Below, piece by piece: positions 1 through 7,459 of a DNA stretch of 15,874 nucleotides (the stretch's first letter is position 1; each line of letters begins with the position of its first letter). Both the position numbers and the translations under genes were made by a program. The notes under the pieces are model-generated. The model ran no database searches. It saw only the letters and a program-made list of their open reading frames with translations, and was not told the origin of the DNA. Origin of the DNA: JAVBNC01 sp031551765 (GTDB lineage Bacteria > Desulfobacterota > Desulfovibrionia > Desulfovibrionales > Desulfovibrionaceae); the NCBI GenBank assembly GCA_031551765.1, contig JAVBNC010000108.1, positions 1-15,874 of the forward strand, written 5' to 3'.

Positions 1-294
1 TTCAGAAGCAGAGCGGTTTTGGTGGCGTCTATGTCGATGCAAAAGCACTCAATAATTTTTCCAACTTTGTATCGACTCAACTTGCTGTTTGCAAACATTT
101 TTCTAGCCTACCAGGTGATATCCTGATGGTCTAGAGCCTTCCAAAAACTTTGTCAGGTGTGTATCCCTGAAAGTGAATGCCCGTGCGCTTTTTCTGGCGG
201 TTGATAATTCTCTTGCATCCAATTTCCGGAGAGTTCATACTCGGATTATCTTGGTCGTGTCGACATTCATCATCCATACAAAGGAGAGAGAAGT
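1..294. other. A+T-rich leader region upstream of the M20 peptidase
   Basis: No complete gene is visible. The stretch is clearly richer in A+T than the genes that follow. One plus-strand frame is open from the window edge to a TAG at 132-134 (43 codons, ending ...GDILMV), so it could be the 3' end of a gene that starts outside the window. A second frame is open for about the same length, so this is weak. A loose sigma-70-like pair (TTGCAT at 213-218, 17 bp, CATACT at 236-241) could drive the peptidase. An AAGGAGAG ribosome site lies at 281-288. Confidence 0.35.
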
Positions 295-1551
295 ATGACC
301 GCACCCGCCCGCATCAAAGACGCCTTCACCCGCCTGCTGGCCGATCCCGGCATCCAGAAAGCCCTGGCCTACATCAAGGACGACCACGCCAACATGGTCA
401 AAGAGCAGAAGGAAATGACCCTGGTTTCCGGCGCGCCCTGGTCCGAGCCGGAAATACGTTCGCCCATGTACATTAAAAAGCTGAAAGAGTATGGCCTGGC
501 GGACTGCTACACCGACGAGGTCGCCAACGTGTTCGGCTTTGTGCGCGGCACGGAGAAAGGCAAAGGCCCGCTCATCCTCATGGAAGCCCACCTGGACACG
601 GTGTTCCCCCTGGAAACTAAGCTGGAAATCAGGGAAGAAGGCAGCCGCATTTACTGTCCCGGCATCGGCGACGATACCGCGGCCATGGCTACCCTGCTCT
701 GCGTTATCCGGGCCATCCGCCACGCGAATCTTACGCCCTGCGGCGATCTGATGCTGGGCGGCACCGTGGGCGAGGAATCCCCCGGTGAAGCGCGCGGCAC
801 CATCCACCTGATGGAAACCCTCAAGGATAAAATCGACGCCTATATCGCCGTGGAAACCTGCTGGACCCACCGCGTCACCAGAGGCGCCGTGGCCTGCCAG
901 CGCTACGAAGTCATTTTTAAGGGACCCGGCGGCCACAGCTGGGGCGCTTTCGGCCTGCCTTCCCCGCTGCACGCCGCTGGCCGAGCCATTGCCAAAATCT
1001 CGGACATCGTGCCGCCCAAAGAGCCCAAAACCGTCTATAACGTGGGCCTGATCAGCGGCGGCACCTCAGTCAACGCCATTGCCAACGAAACCCGCATGCG
1101 CGTGGACATGCGTTCCATCAGCACCCAGGAACTGCACAAGATAGGCGACACCATAGCCGCCATGATCCACGAAGCCGTGGCCGAGGAAAACAAGCGCAAA
1201 CCCGCGCAGGAAGGGGTAAGCGTGCATATCCGCACCTACAACGTCAAGCCCGGCGGGGACCAGCCCATTGAGGCGGACGTGGTGCAGATAGCCGCGGAAG
1301 CCACCCGCGCGGTGGGCGTGGAACCCAAGTTCCTGCCGCCTTCCAGCACCAACGCCAACTTTCCCATCGACCTGGGCATTCCCGCCCTGTGCATAGGCGC
1401 GGGCGGCGACGCGGGCGGCACCCACGCCCTGGACGAATGGTTCGACCCCACAGGCAGCCACGACGGCCCGCAAAAGTGCCTGCTCATGCTTTTCGCCATG
1501 GCCGGGCTTTCCGGAGTCACCCAGCCGCTTATGCCCAAGCGCAACGGTTGA
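295..1551 (+). CDS. M20 family metallopeptidase (peptidase T/ArgE/DapE-like)
   Basis: Predicted cytoplasmic two-zinc amidohydrolase or aminopeptidase of the M20 family, 418 aa, a usual length. The metal and catalytic signature is complete: H99-x-D101 in the AHLDTVF motif, D126/D127 in GIGDDTAAMA, the E160-E161 pair in GEESPGEARG, E187, and H377 in the GGTHALDEW motif near the C-terminus. GPGGHSWGAFG (about 210-220, H214) marks the lid/dimerisation domain inserted between the two halves of the catalytic domain. There is no signal peptide. The ATG at 295 is supported by AAGGAGAG seven bases upstream. M20 members cleave di- or tripeptides, N-acyl amino acids or carbamoyl compounds, and the exact substrate cannot be read from sequence. 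A strong terminator follows, so the gene is probably transcribed alone, although a transporter pair lies directly downstream on the same strand. Confidence 0.9.
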   Translation: MTAPARIKDAFTRLLADPGIQKALAYIKDDHANMVKEQKEMTLVSGAPWSEPEIRSPMYIKKLKEYGLADCYTDEVANVFGFVRGTEKGKGPLILMEAHLDTVFPLETKLEIREEGSRIYCPGIGDDTAAMATLLCVIRAIRHANLTPCGDLMLGGTVGEESPGEARGTIHLMETLKDKIDAYIAVETCWTHRVTRGAVACQRYEVIFKGPGGHSWGAFGLPSPLHAAGRAIAKISDIVPPKEPKTVYNVGLISGGTSVNAIANETRMRVDMRSISTQELHKIGDTIAAMIHEAVAEENKRKPAQEGVSVHIRTYNVKPGGDQPIEADVVQIAAEATRAVGVEPKFLPPSSTNANFPIDLGIPALCIGAGGDAGGTHALDEWFDPTGSHDGPQKCLLMLFAMAGLSGVTQPLMPKRNG

Positions 1552-1582
1552 CCCCCCTCCCTGACGATGCCTAACGTATCAC

Positions 1583-1628
1583 GGGCAGGAAAAGTAGCGG
1601 GTAATACGCTATTTTTCCTGCTCTTTTT
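1583..1628 (+). terminator. Rho-independent terminator after the M20 peptidase
   Basis: Arms 1583-1599 and 1607-1623 pair over 17 positions with two imperfections, one of which can be G-U. The loop is 7 nt, and TTTTT follows at 1624-1628. It ends the M20 transcript 32 bp after its stop codon and separates it from the TRAP genes. Confidence 0.85.
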
Positions 1629-1784
1629 CTTCACATCCCATTGTTTTTTTTCATCCAATAAAACAGCATGCCACTTTATGAAAATACTTGCGCTGGGAGC
1701 CAGTTGCCTATACAGGAATAGAAATCGTTTTGTAGCGGTTTCTTATTGTTGCCCCCAACATATTCCTGCCGGAGGACTTGCCCA

Positions 1785-2741
1785 ATGAAGCACTCGAAAC
1801 TTCTTGCATCACTCAGCTTTGCGGCCGCCCTGTTGTTCGCCATGCCCGCCCTGGCCGCCGATACCTTTGTGCGTATCGGCACCAGCACGGTGGGCGGCGG
1901 TTTCTACCTGATCGGCAACACCATTGCCCAGCTCGGCCAGGCCAAAATGCCGGGGGTCAATTTTACGGCCATTACCGGCGGCAGCATCAAGAACTGCATA
2001 AACCTGGAAAAGGGTGAGATAGAGCTGGGCCTTACCCAGTCCTCCACCCTGGCCATGGCCACAGCCGGGCAGGACACCTTCAAAAAGCCGCTCAAGAAGC
2101 TGCGCTACGTCACTTCCATTTACCCCATGCCCGGCCATATCCTGGTCAGCACGGATTCCGGCATCAAGACCGTGGGCGATTTCAAGGGCAAGCGCGTGGA
2201 CTACGGTTCCGTGGGCCAGGGCATTGAAGTCAACGTGCGCGAACTGATGAGCATGTGGAACCTGACCGACAAGGACGTCAAAATCGAGCGCTTCGGCCGC
2301 GCGGAATTTGAAGAGGCCTTCAAGACCGGGCGCATGCAGGCCACGCTGTGGACCACCACCACGCCCAACGCGCAGATTTCCGACCTTATCCGCACCGGCA
2401 CCGTCCGGCTTATCGGCATGGACCAGGCCAAAATCAAGGAAATGCTGGCGCGCTACCCCCACTATATCGCCACAACCATTCCCGGAAAAACTTACGAAAA
2501 TACCCCCAACGACACGCACACCATCGGCGCGGTGGGCTCCTTGCTGACCCACTCCGACGTGCCTGAAAAGCTCATTTACGACATCACCAAAATGCTGCAC
2601 GAAAACCCGGCTTTTCTGCGCGAGCGCCTGGGCACCTACTTTGCGGGCTTTACCCCGGAATTCGCCCTGAACGGCATGGGCAAAACCCAGCTGCACCCCG
2701 GCGCGGCCAAGTACTATAAGGAAAAAGGGCTCATTAAATAA
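1785..2741 (+). CDS. TAXI family TRAP transporter solute-binding protein
   Basis: Periplasmic substrate-binding component of a TRAP transporter of the TAXI class, which works with the fused permease encoded next. The 318-aa protein begins with a clear Sec signal peptide (MKHSKLL, a hydrophobic stretch, then ALA-AD near residues 23-27). The mature start, TFVRIGTSTVGGGFYLIGNTIAQL, is typical of the family (glycine-rich TxxxGGxYY-like segment). Later family-like segments include GSIKNCINLEKGEIELGLTQS and the IYPMPGHILVSTDSGIKTVGDFKGKRV region. The ATG at 1785 was chosen because GGAGG lies at 1771-1775 and the signal peptide starts there. An in-frame TTG at 1746 would add a nonsensical N-terminal extension. 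Known TAXI proteins mostly bind glutamate/glutamine or other small organic acids. The ligand here is unknown. Confidence 0.93.
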   Translation: MKHSKLLASLSFAAALLFAMPALAADTFVRIGTSTVGGGFYLIGNTIAQLGQAKMPGVNFTAITGGSIKNCINLEKGEIELGLTQSSTLAMATAGQDTFKKPLKKLRYVTSIYPMPGHILVSTDSGIKTVGDFKGKRVDYGSVGQGIEVNVRELMSMWNLTDKDVKIERFGRAEFEEAFKTGRMQATLWTTTTPNAQISDLIRTGTVRLIGMDQAKIKEMLARYPHYIATTIPGKTYENTPNDTHTIGAVGSLLTHSDVPEKLIYDITKMLHENPAFLRERLGTYFAGFTPEFALNGMGKTQLHPGAAKYYKEKGLIK

Positions 2742-2786
2742 CGGCCTGCCTTGCTTCGCGTCCGGGTTCGAAAACGTTTTATGGAC

Positions 2787-2812
2787 CGGCAGGCGGGTCC
2801 CCCCGCCTGCCG
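2787..2812 (+). other. Intercistronic stem-loop between TRAP binding protein and permease
   Basis: CGGCAGGCGG (2787-2796) and CCGCCTGCCG (2803-2812) form a perfect 10-bp stem with a 6-nt loop and no T-run afterwards. It lies in the 101-bp spacer. In transporter operons such hairpins usually protect the upstream binding-protein mRNA from 3' decay or reduce read-through, giving more binding protein than permease. That role is inferred. Confidence 0.65.
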
Positions 2813-2842
2813 CGCAACAGTCAGCATTTTACGGAGACCCCC

Positions 2843-4819
2843 ATGACCCAGGCCGTTCCCAACACAGCCCCCGCAACCCCGCCCGTCGAAGTGCTGGAAG
2901 GGCAGGAAGTCAAAAAGAAAAAGAAAGGCAAGCGCCGCGTGTTCGGCGGCCGCATGAAGCTGTTTATCACGGTGCTGACCGTGACCCTGGCCTGCTTTCA
3001 CCTCTACACCTCGTTTTTCGGCCTGCTCCCGGCCATGCTGCAGCGCAGTTTCCACCTTTCCTTCATCCTCCCCCTGATTTTCCTGCTGTACCCGGCCGGT
3101 CCCAAGTCGCCTTCGGAACATCCTTCCGTCCTGGACTGGATTCTCGCCGCCGCGGCCGCCGCATGCACGCTGTACATCTGCCTTTTCTACGAGGATATCG
3201 CCAACCGGGCCGGCATGTTCGAGGACTATGAAATCTACCTCGCCGCCGCCATGACCCTGGTGGTTTTCGAAGCCGCGCGCCGGGTGCTGGGCTACATTCT
3301 GCCCAGCTTCTGCCTGTTCTTTCTCTTTTTCGCCTATTTCGGGCCGTACATGCCCGGCCCCTTTGTGCACGCCGGGCTGTCCATACCCCGTATTCTGGAA
3401 GAGCTGTACCTGACCACGGATGGTTTGTTCGGCATGGTCACCGGGGTTTCGGCCTCGTACATCTTCATGTTCATTCTCTTCGGCGCCTTCCTGAACTCCA
3501 CGGGCACGGCCAACTTTTTCAACGACTTCTCCATGGCCCTCACCGGCCACCTCAAGGGCGGCCCGGCCAAGATCGCGGTTTTGTCCAGCGCGCTCATGGG
3601 CACCATCAGCGGCAGCACCTCCGCCAACGTGGCCACCCCCGGCACCTTCACCATCCCGCTGATGAAAAAGGTGGGCTATCGCCCCCATTACGCGGGCGCG
3701 GTGGAAGCGGCCGCCTCCACCGGCGGGCAGATCATGCCCCCGGTTCTGGGCTCCGCCGCCTTTATTATCGCGGATACCGTGGGCACGCCGTACATCAACG
3801 TGGTCATCGCCTCGCTCATGCCCGCCCTGCTCTATTTCTTCGGCATCTGGTGCAGCCTGAGCGTGGAAGCCAACCGCCTGGGCCTCAAGGGTCTGCCTAA
3901 AGACACCCTGCCCAAGATCGGTTTCGTGATCATGAAAACGGGGTACAAATCCATCCCGCTTTTCGCCATCGTCACCCTGCTGTGCATGGGCAGAAACCCC
4001 CTGTTCGCGGCCTGCGTGGGCATTGTCTGCTGCGTGGTTCTGTCCTTTGTGAACAAGGAAGACCGGCTGAACCTGAAATCACTGGTCGAAACCCTGGAAT
4101 CCGGCTCCAAGTCCGCCCTGTCCGTGGCCATCGCCTGCACCATCGTGGGCGTGGTCATCGGCATGATGGGCGCGACAGGCATTGCCCTGCGCATAGGGGA
4201 CGCCATTCTGGCCTACACGGCGGGCGCGCTCATACCCACCATGATCGTGACCATGCTCATCTGCCTCTTGCTGGGCATGGGCATGCCCACCACGGCCAGC
4301 TACGTCATGGCCAGCGCCGTGGCCGTGCCCGCCATGATCAAGCTGGGCTGCAACCCGCTGGACGCGCACTTTTTCGTGTTCTTCTACGCGGTGCTCTCTT
4401 CCGTAACGCCGCCGGTCTGCGTGGGCGCGTACACCGCGGCGGGCATAGCCGGGGCCGCGCCCAACGAAACCGCCTTCACTTCCGTGCGGCTGGCTCTTTC
4501 CGGCTTCATCATCCCCTTTGTGTTCATTCTTTCGCCGGAACTTTTGCTGACCAACGTGACTTCCTGGCCCATGTTCTGCATCACCCTGGTTTCGGCCATG
4601 CTGGGCATAGCCACCCTGTCCATAGGGCTGGAAGGCTACCTGATGGTGCCGCTGCGCTTCTATGAACGGGCGGCGCTGGTGACGGGCGCGCTGTGCATGA
4701 TCGTGCCCGGCGTGTATACCGACGGCATAGGCCTTGGCCTGCTGGCCGCCGTGTTTCTGCTGGCAAGGCTGCGGCGCGGCGGCGCGGCCGCCCCGGCTGC
4801 GGACGCCGAAGCGGCCTGA
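2843..4819 (+). CDS. TRAP transporter fused permease (DctQ-DctM type, TAXI class)
   Basis: Inner-membrane permease, 658 aa, in which the small (4TM, DctQ-like) and large (DctM-like) subunits are one chain, as is usual for TAXI systems. A basic cytoplasmic N-terminus (KKKKKGKRR, about residues 24-32) precedes the first membrane segments. The DctM half contains family hallmarks: a GTISGSTSANVATPGTFTIPLMKK segment (about 252-275), STGGQIMPPVLGSAAF (about 292-307), GMGMPTTASYVMASAVAVPAM (about 475-495) and SSVTPPVCVGAYTAAGIAGA (about 514-533). It imports its substrate by an ion gradient together with the upstream binding protein. The start is ATG 2843, with ACGGAG at 2831-2836. A terminator follows, so the transcription unit is binding protein plus permease only. 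The substrate cannot be inferred. Confidence 0.93.
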   Translation: MTQAVPNTAPATPPVEVLEGQEVKKKKKGKRRVFGGRMKLFITVLTVTLACFHLYTSFFGLLPAMLQRSFHLSFILPLIFLLYPAGPKSPSEHPSVLDWILAAAAAACTLYICLFYEDIANRAGMFEDYEIYLAAAMTLVVFEAARRVLGYILPSFCLFFLFFAYFGPYMPGPFVHAGLSIPRILEELYLTTDGLFGMVTGVSASYIFMFILFGAFLNSTGTANFFNDFSMALTGHLKGGPAKIAVLSSALMGTISGSTSANVATPGTFTIPLMKKVGYRPHYAGAVEAAASTGGQIMPPVLGSAAFIIADTVGTPYINVVIASLMPALLYFFGIWCSLSVEANRLGLKGLPKDTLPKIGFVIMKTGYKSIPLFAIVTLLCMGRNPLFAACVGIVCCVVLSFVNKEDRLNLKSLVETLESGSKSALSVAIACTIVGVVIGMMGATGIALRIGDAILAYTAGALIPTMIVTMLICLLLGMGMPTTASYVMASAVAVPAMIKLGCNPLDAHFFVFFYAVLSSVTPPVCVGAYTAAGIAGAAPNETAFTSVRLALSGFIIPFVFILSPELLLTNVTSWPMFCITLVSAMLGIATLSIGLEGYLMVPLRFYERAALVTGALCMIVPGVYTDGIGLGLLAAVFLLARLRRGGAAAPAADAEAA

Positions 4820-4842
4820 CCGGCCTCTTTCACGCTTACCGT

Positions 4843-4893
4843 AAAGCGCCCCGGAGCGTGGACCGCAAGGTCCCCTTCCGGGGCGCTTTTCTT
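4843..4893 (+). terminator. Rho-independent terminator after the TRAP permease
   Basis: A 13-bp stem (AAAGCGCCCCGGA at 4843-4855 with its complement at 4877-4889) encloses a second small hairpin, GGACC-GCAA-GGTCC. It is followed by TTTTCTTT on the plus strand. It closes the TRAP operon 23 bp after the stop codon, in the convergent space before dcuC. Confidence 0.85.
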
Positions 4894-4949
4894 TCCCTCT
4901 CACCGATAAAAGGCTCTGGTCTTGCGAAACCCAGTGCAGCAAGGCCCGC

Positions 4950-4993
4950 GAGATTGGCGCAGGCTGCTTTGCACGCCGTTAAGCGGCAATCTC
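4950..4993 (-). other. Stem-loop in the dcuC 3' region, possible terminator
   Basis: GAGATTG (4950-4956) and CAATCTC (4987-4993) pair perfectly, then after one mismatch CGC pairs with GCG, around a loop of about 22 nt. It starts 15 bp beyond the dcuC stop codon. No T-run follows on the minus strand, so it would be a weak or factor-assisted terminator, or an mRNA end stabiliser. Confidence 0.35.
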
Positions 4994-5007
4994 AAAGCGA
5001 AACGGCT

Positions 5008-6396
5008 CTAGAACAGAAGCATGAACACCAGGATGGGGCAAGCCACGAACATGGCGGCCATAGGCACGATCATGCGCTTGGCCACCTGGAAGGGCGAAAC
5101 CCCCGCCATGCCCGCAATGGCCACGGTGGAGCCGAACACGGGGGACACGGTGCGGCCGAAGGCGCTCATGAAATCCAGGGGGATCATCATGGCGATTCCC
5201 GCAACGCCCATGGTGGCGGCGAAATCCGGGATAAGCGCGGCAAAAGAGAAAAAGGGCGCGTTGCCGGAACCCATGAGAATGGCGGAGACGAAAATGATGA
5301 TGCAGGCGGCCATGGTCATGGTCTTGGCGCCCAGCCCGGCGCTTTGCGCGCCTCTGATCAGGGTCTCGATGGCGCCCACGGTCACCAGGCCCCGGGCGAA
5401 AATCTCGCCGGCCACGATCAGCGCCACCACAATAGTGAACTGCTTGCCCATCTGGTCAAAGACCATGCGCATGCTGGCCAGCACGGCCATGATGTTGCGC
5501 GAGCGGATGAGTTCCACCAGCATGGCGATAATGGTGGACAGGAACATGGCCGTGCCCACGTCCAGCTTGATCCGGGGCAGGCCCAGAGCCTTGGTCACCA
5601 TGGGGCTGCAGGTGATGATGACCGCCAGCGGCAGAATGGGCAGCAGCGCGTACAGGCGCGGCGGCGGGGACTCTTCTTTTTTCAGGTTCATCTGGGCCAG
5701 CATTTCCAGGGCTTCGGTGTCCGGACCTTCCTTCTTGTCCCAGTAGCGCTGGGTCAGAAAGTGGACCACGAACAGCAGCGCCAGCAGCGGCACGGCAATG
5801 GGCAGCTGATACTGCAGAAAGTAGGTGGCCGGGTCCGTCTTCAGAATGTTGGACCCGAAAATGGCGTTGGGGGAAGCTGGCCCCAAGGTGAGGCAGCGGC
5901 CGCTGCCGATGATGGCCAGCGCGGAAAGGCGGCTGATGTTGCAGCGGATGAGAATGGGGTAAATGGTGACCATAAGCAGCAGGGAAAAGCCCGCCGCGCT
6001 GGGAATGAACATGGAGAGGAACTGCGTGACCAGAAAGGAGGCCATGAGCAGCGCGTAAGGGTTCCTGATATAACGCAGGGGCGCGGAAACCACGGAAAAC
6101 AGCGCGTCGCTGGCCTTGACGTGGTCCATGTACCGGGAAAAGCCGGCAATGGCCATGATGGTCAGGCCCAGCGTGGCCAGCCTGGTGCTGAACATGCGGC
6201 GGATGGCGTCGAAGAGGTCAAAAAAAATGATCCCTGTGGAGTCCTTGGGCGGCAAGAACTTGCCCAGCCCGAACAACACGCCGAGCACCATCAGGATGAC
6301 CCCGGCGAACAGCAGCACGGCGGGCGCGTAACCTTTCTTGCCTATGAAATAGGCGACGCCGACGGTCACAATTCCAGCAAAGCACACTCCCAGCAT
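5008..6396 (-). CDS. dcuC: DcuC family C4-dicarboxylate transporter
   Basis: Inner-membrane carrier of 462 aa, the size of Escherichia coli DcuC (about 460 aa), with about 12 hydrophobic segments and no signal peptide. Recognisable stretches are the N-terminal GVAYFIGKKGYAPAVLLFAGV, the SFLVTQFLSMFIPSAAGFSLLL segment, IIGSGRCLTLGPASPNAIFGSNI, and the GSGNAPFFSFAALIPD and SAFGRTVSPVFGSTVAIAG segments in the C-terminal half. DcuC proteins exchange or export C4-dicarboxylates under anaerobic conditions, with succinate efflux as the main role in E. coli. The ATG at 6396 has a strong GAGGAGGAG site just upstream. It sits alone on the minus strand behind its own sigma-54-type promoter, which closely matches that of the pcaF operon. 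A role in disposing of the succinate made by PcaIJ/PcaF is therefore attractive, but inferred. Confidence 0.85.
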   Translation of the reverse strand: MLGVCFAGIVTVGVAYFIGKKGYAPAVLLFAGVILMVLGVLFGLGKFLPPKDSTGIIFFDLFDAIRRMFSTRLATLGLTIMAIAGFSRYMDHVKASDALFSVVSAPLRYIRNPYALLMASFLVTQFLSMFIPSAAGFSLLLMVTIYPILIRCNISRLSALAIIGSGRCLTLGPASPNAIFGSNILKTDPATYFLQYQLPIAVPLLALLFVVHFLTQRYWDKKEGPDTEALEMLAQMNLKKEESPPPRLYALLPILPLAVIITCSPMVTKALGLPRIKLDVGTAMFLSTIIAMLVELIRSRNIMAVLASMRMVFDQMGKQFTIVVALIVAGEIFARGLVTVGAIETLIRGAQSAGLGAKTMTMAACIIIFVSAILMGSGNAPFFSFAALIPDFAATMGVAGIAMMIPLDFMSAFGRTVSPVFGSTVAIAGMAGVSPFQVAKRMIVPMAAMFVACPILVFMLLF

Positions 6397-6476
6397 AGCT
6401 CCTCCTCATTCGGGCTGTCAGGTTTTCTATTGATCCCACGGAGATACGGCGCCCAGGCGGAACGCCCGGATAAAAC

Positions 6477-6493
6477 AGCAAAAATCATTCCCA
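6477..6493 (-). promoter_or_regulatory. Predicted sigma-54 (-24/-12) promoter of dcuC
   Basis: The minus strand reads TGGGAATGATTTTTGCT. GG and GC are exactly 10 bp apart, with TTTTTGCT at the -12 side, close to the TTGGCACG-N4-TTGCW consensus. It is 15/17 identical to the element in front of pcaF. Transcription would start near 6466, leaving a leader of about 70 nt. It is the only -24/-12 candidate I noticed in this spacer. Confidence 0.65.
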
Positions 6494-6548
6494 ACAACAA
6501 TAGTCCGATATCATTACATTTATTTCACCCATACGAAAAAACACAAAA

Positions 6549-6576
6549 GCGGGCATCCCATAGTTGAGATATCCGC
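6549..6576. promoter_or_regulatory. Proximal dyad upstream of dcuC, putative activator site
   Basis: Imperfect inverted repeat: GCGG...CCGC outer arms and the core ATCCCA-TAGT-TGAGAT at 6555-6570. Its centre (6562.5) is 84.5 bp upstream of the -12 C of the dcuC promoter. It shares 14 of 17 core positions with the dyad at 6655-6690. Position and symmetry suit an enhancer site for a dimeric sigma-54 activator. Confidence 0.5.
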
Positions 6577-6654
6577 ATAAGACGCATGCCACGCCCGACA
6601 CAACGTGCCTTTTATTATAGGGAAACTAGGCTAAAGGGCCACCTTGCAATACGC

Positions 6655-6690
6655 ACAGAGCCGCATCTCATATTTGAGGTGCGGCTCTGT
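6655..6690. promoter_or_regulatory. Distal dyad upstream of dcuC; also 3' hairpin of the pcaF operon
   Basis: ACAGAGCCGCATCTCA (6655-6670) and TGAGGTGCGGCTCTGT (6675-6690) form a 16-position stem with one A/G opposition and a TATT loop. It lies 46 bp after the CMD stop codon, so it probably folds at the 3' end of the operon mRNA, although no T-run follows on either strand. Its core (ATCTCA-N4-TGAGGT) matches the proximal dyad, and the centres are exactly 110 bp apart, about 10.5 helical turns, so both sites face the same side of the DNA. Confidence 0.55.
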
Positions 6691-6736
6691 ATGCCTGGCA
6701 AAGCTCCGTGTCGCGGCCGTCTGTGCCGCGTACGGC

Positions 6737-7294
6737 CTATTTCTTTCTGGGCAGTTCGGGAACGCCCCCGGCGTGCGGCGGGATATCGAACACTTTCAGG
6801 GTGACGGAAATCAACGAGTAGTAGCCGACAATGCCCGTCAGGTCGACGACCCCGCCCTCAGTCAGCAGGGACACGGCTTTGGCGTAGAGCGCTTCGCCAA
6901 TCTCACGAGTTTCGTGCAGGGTGGTGACGAAATCATAAACCAATTCTTCGTCCGCCTGTGCAAAGCGCGGCCGCACCCCGTCACGGATGGCGTCGATGAT
7001 TTCCGGGGCAATGCCCGCTTTCAGGGCGAAAGGCTTGTGCGCCGCCCATTCGTATTCCGCCAGCCAAATGCGGCCCATGAGCATGATGGCCAGCTCGGAA
7101 AGCCGGGGGGGCAGGCAGGTATCATAGCGGCAGTAGCGGCCCAGGGCCTGGGCGTGTTCCGCCAGGCCGGCACGATGCAGCCAGGCCAGGAACGGCCCCC
7201 GCACGCCGCCGCGCGGGCCGCTGGCTATGTCGTTGTAGATGGCCTGCTGTTTGGCGTCCAGTTTGTTCAGGTCAAGAGGGGTCAAACGCGACAT
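6737..7294 (-). CDS. Carboxymuconolactone decarboxylase (CMD) family protein
   Basis: Cytoplasmic all-alpha protein of 185 aa. The central part RLSELAIMLMGRIWLAEYEWAAHKPFALKAGIAPEIIDAI (about 64-103) is typical of the CMD/AhpD fold, in the subgroup with W-x-x-E-Y-E-W-x-x-H. The only two cysteines (YCRYDTC, about 54-60) lie before that motif, and the redox CxxC of AhpD peroxidases is absent. A decarboxylase, hydrolase or isomerase-like role is therefore more likely than a peroxidase role. It is longer than classical PcaC (about 130 aa), so I do not use that symbol. AAGGAGG sits just before ATG 7294. It is the last gene of the pcaF operon, 165 bp after the MFS gene. The context suggests it makes or processes 3-oxoadipate or a relative, but the reaction is unknown. 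Confidence 0.85.
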   Translation of the reverse strand: MSRLTPLDLNKLDAKQQAIYNDIASGPRGGVRGPFLAWLHRAGLAEHAQALGRYCRYDTCLPPRLSELAIMLMGRIWLAEYEWAAHKPFALKAGIAPEIIDAIRDGVRPRFAQADEELVYDFVTTLHETREIGEALYAKAVSLLTEGGVVDLTGIVGYYSLISVTLKVFDIPPHAGGVPELPRKK

Positions 7295-7392
7295 GGGTGC
7301 CTCCTTGGCTATGTGGCTGTGTCAGACTCCGCCTCTGCCGAAGGTGCCGTATTTTTTCCCCAGCGGCCAGAGAAATCCGCACCGCAAGGCAA

Positions 7393-7455
7393 CGTCCCTG
7401 AACGCGGGGACGGGGCCGAGGAATTCGCTTCCGCGGCACCGCCCCCGTGCGGCGG
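7393..7455 (-). other. Two stem-loops in the MFS-CMD spacer
   Basis: Within the 165-bp spacer, CCGC-G-GCAC pairs with GTGC-G-GCGG (7431-7455, one G/G mismatch, 7-nt loop). CGTCCC pairs with GGGACG (7393-7412, 8-nt loop). Neither is followed by a T-run, so they may tune stability or read-through rather than terminate. No small gene in this spacer is supported. Confidence 0.4.
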
Positions 7456-7459
7456 GAGA

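Larger units (their letters stand above)
6397..6736. other. 340-bp regulatory spacer between dcuC and the pcaF operon end
   Basis: No gene is supported here. The stretch contains, from dcuC upward: the dcuC ribosome site, a -24/-12 promoter (6477-6493), an A+T-rich tract (about 6495-6545) containing an IHF-like match TATCATTACATTT at 6509-6521 (11 of 13 positions of the consensus), and two related dyads (6549-6576 and 6655-6690). The second dyad also acts as a hairpin at the end of the operon to the right. Confidence 0.6.

Noticed and set aside
191..219. TGGCGG...TTGCAT upstream of the M20 gene as a sigma-54 promoter
   Set aside because: The GG-to-GC gap is 14 or 17 bp instead of 10.
1697..1714. 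TGGGAGCCAGTTGCC upstream of the TAXI gene as a sigma-54 promoter
   Set aside because: The GG-to-GC gap is only 8-9 bp.
4693..6567. Plus-strand open frame of 624 codons opposite dcuC
   Set aside because: Its translation is a His/Gly/Gln/Arg-rich low-complexity chain. It overlaps the end of the TRAP permease and all of dcuC, and is a shadow caused by high GC at third codon positions.
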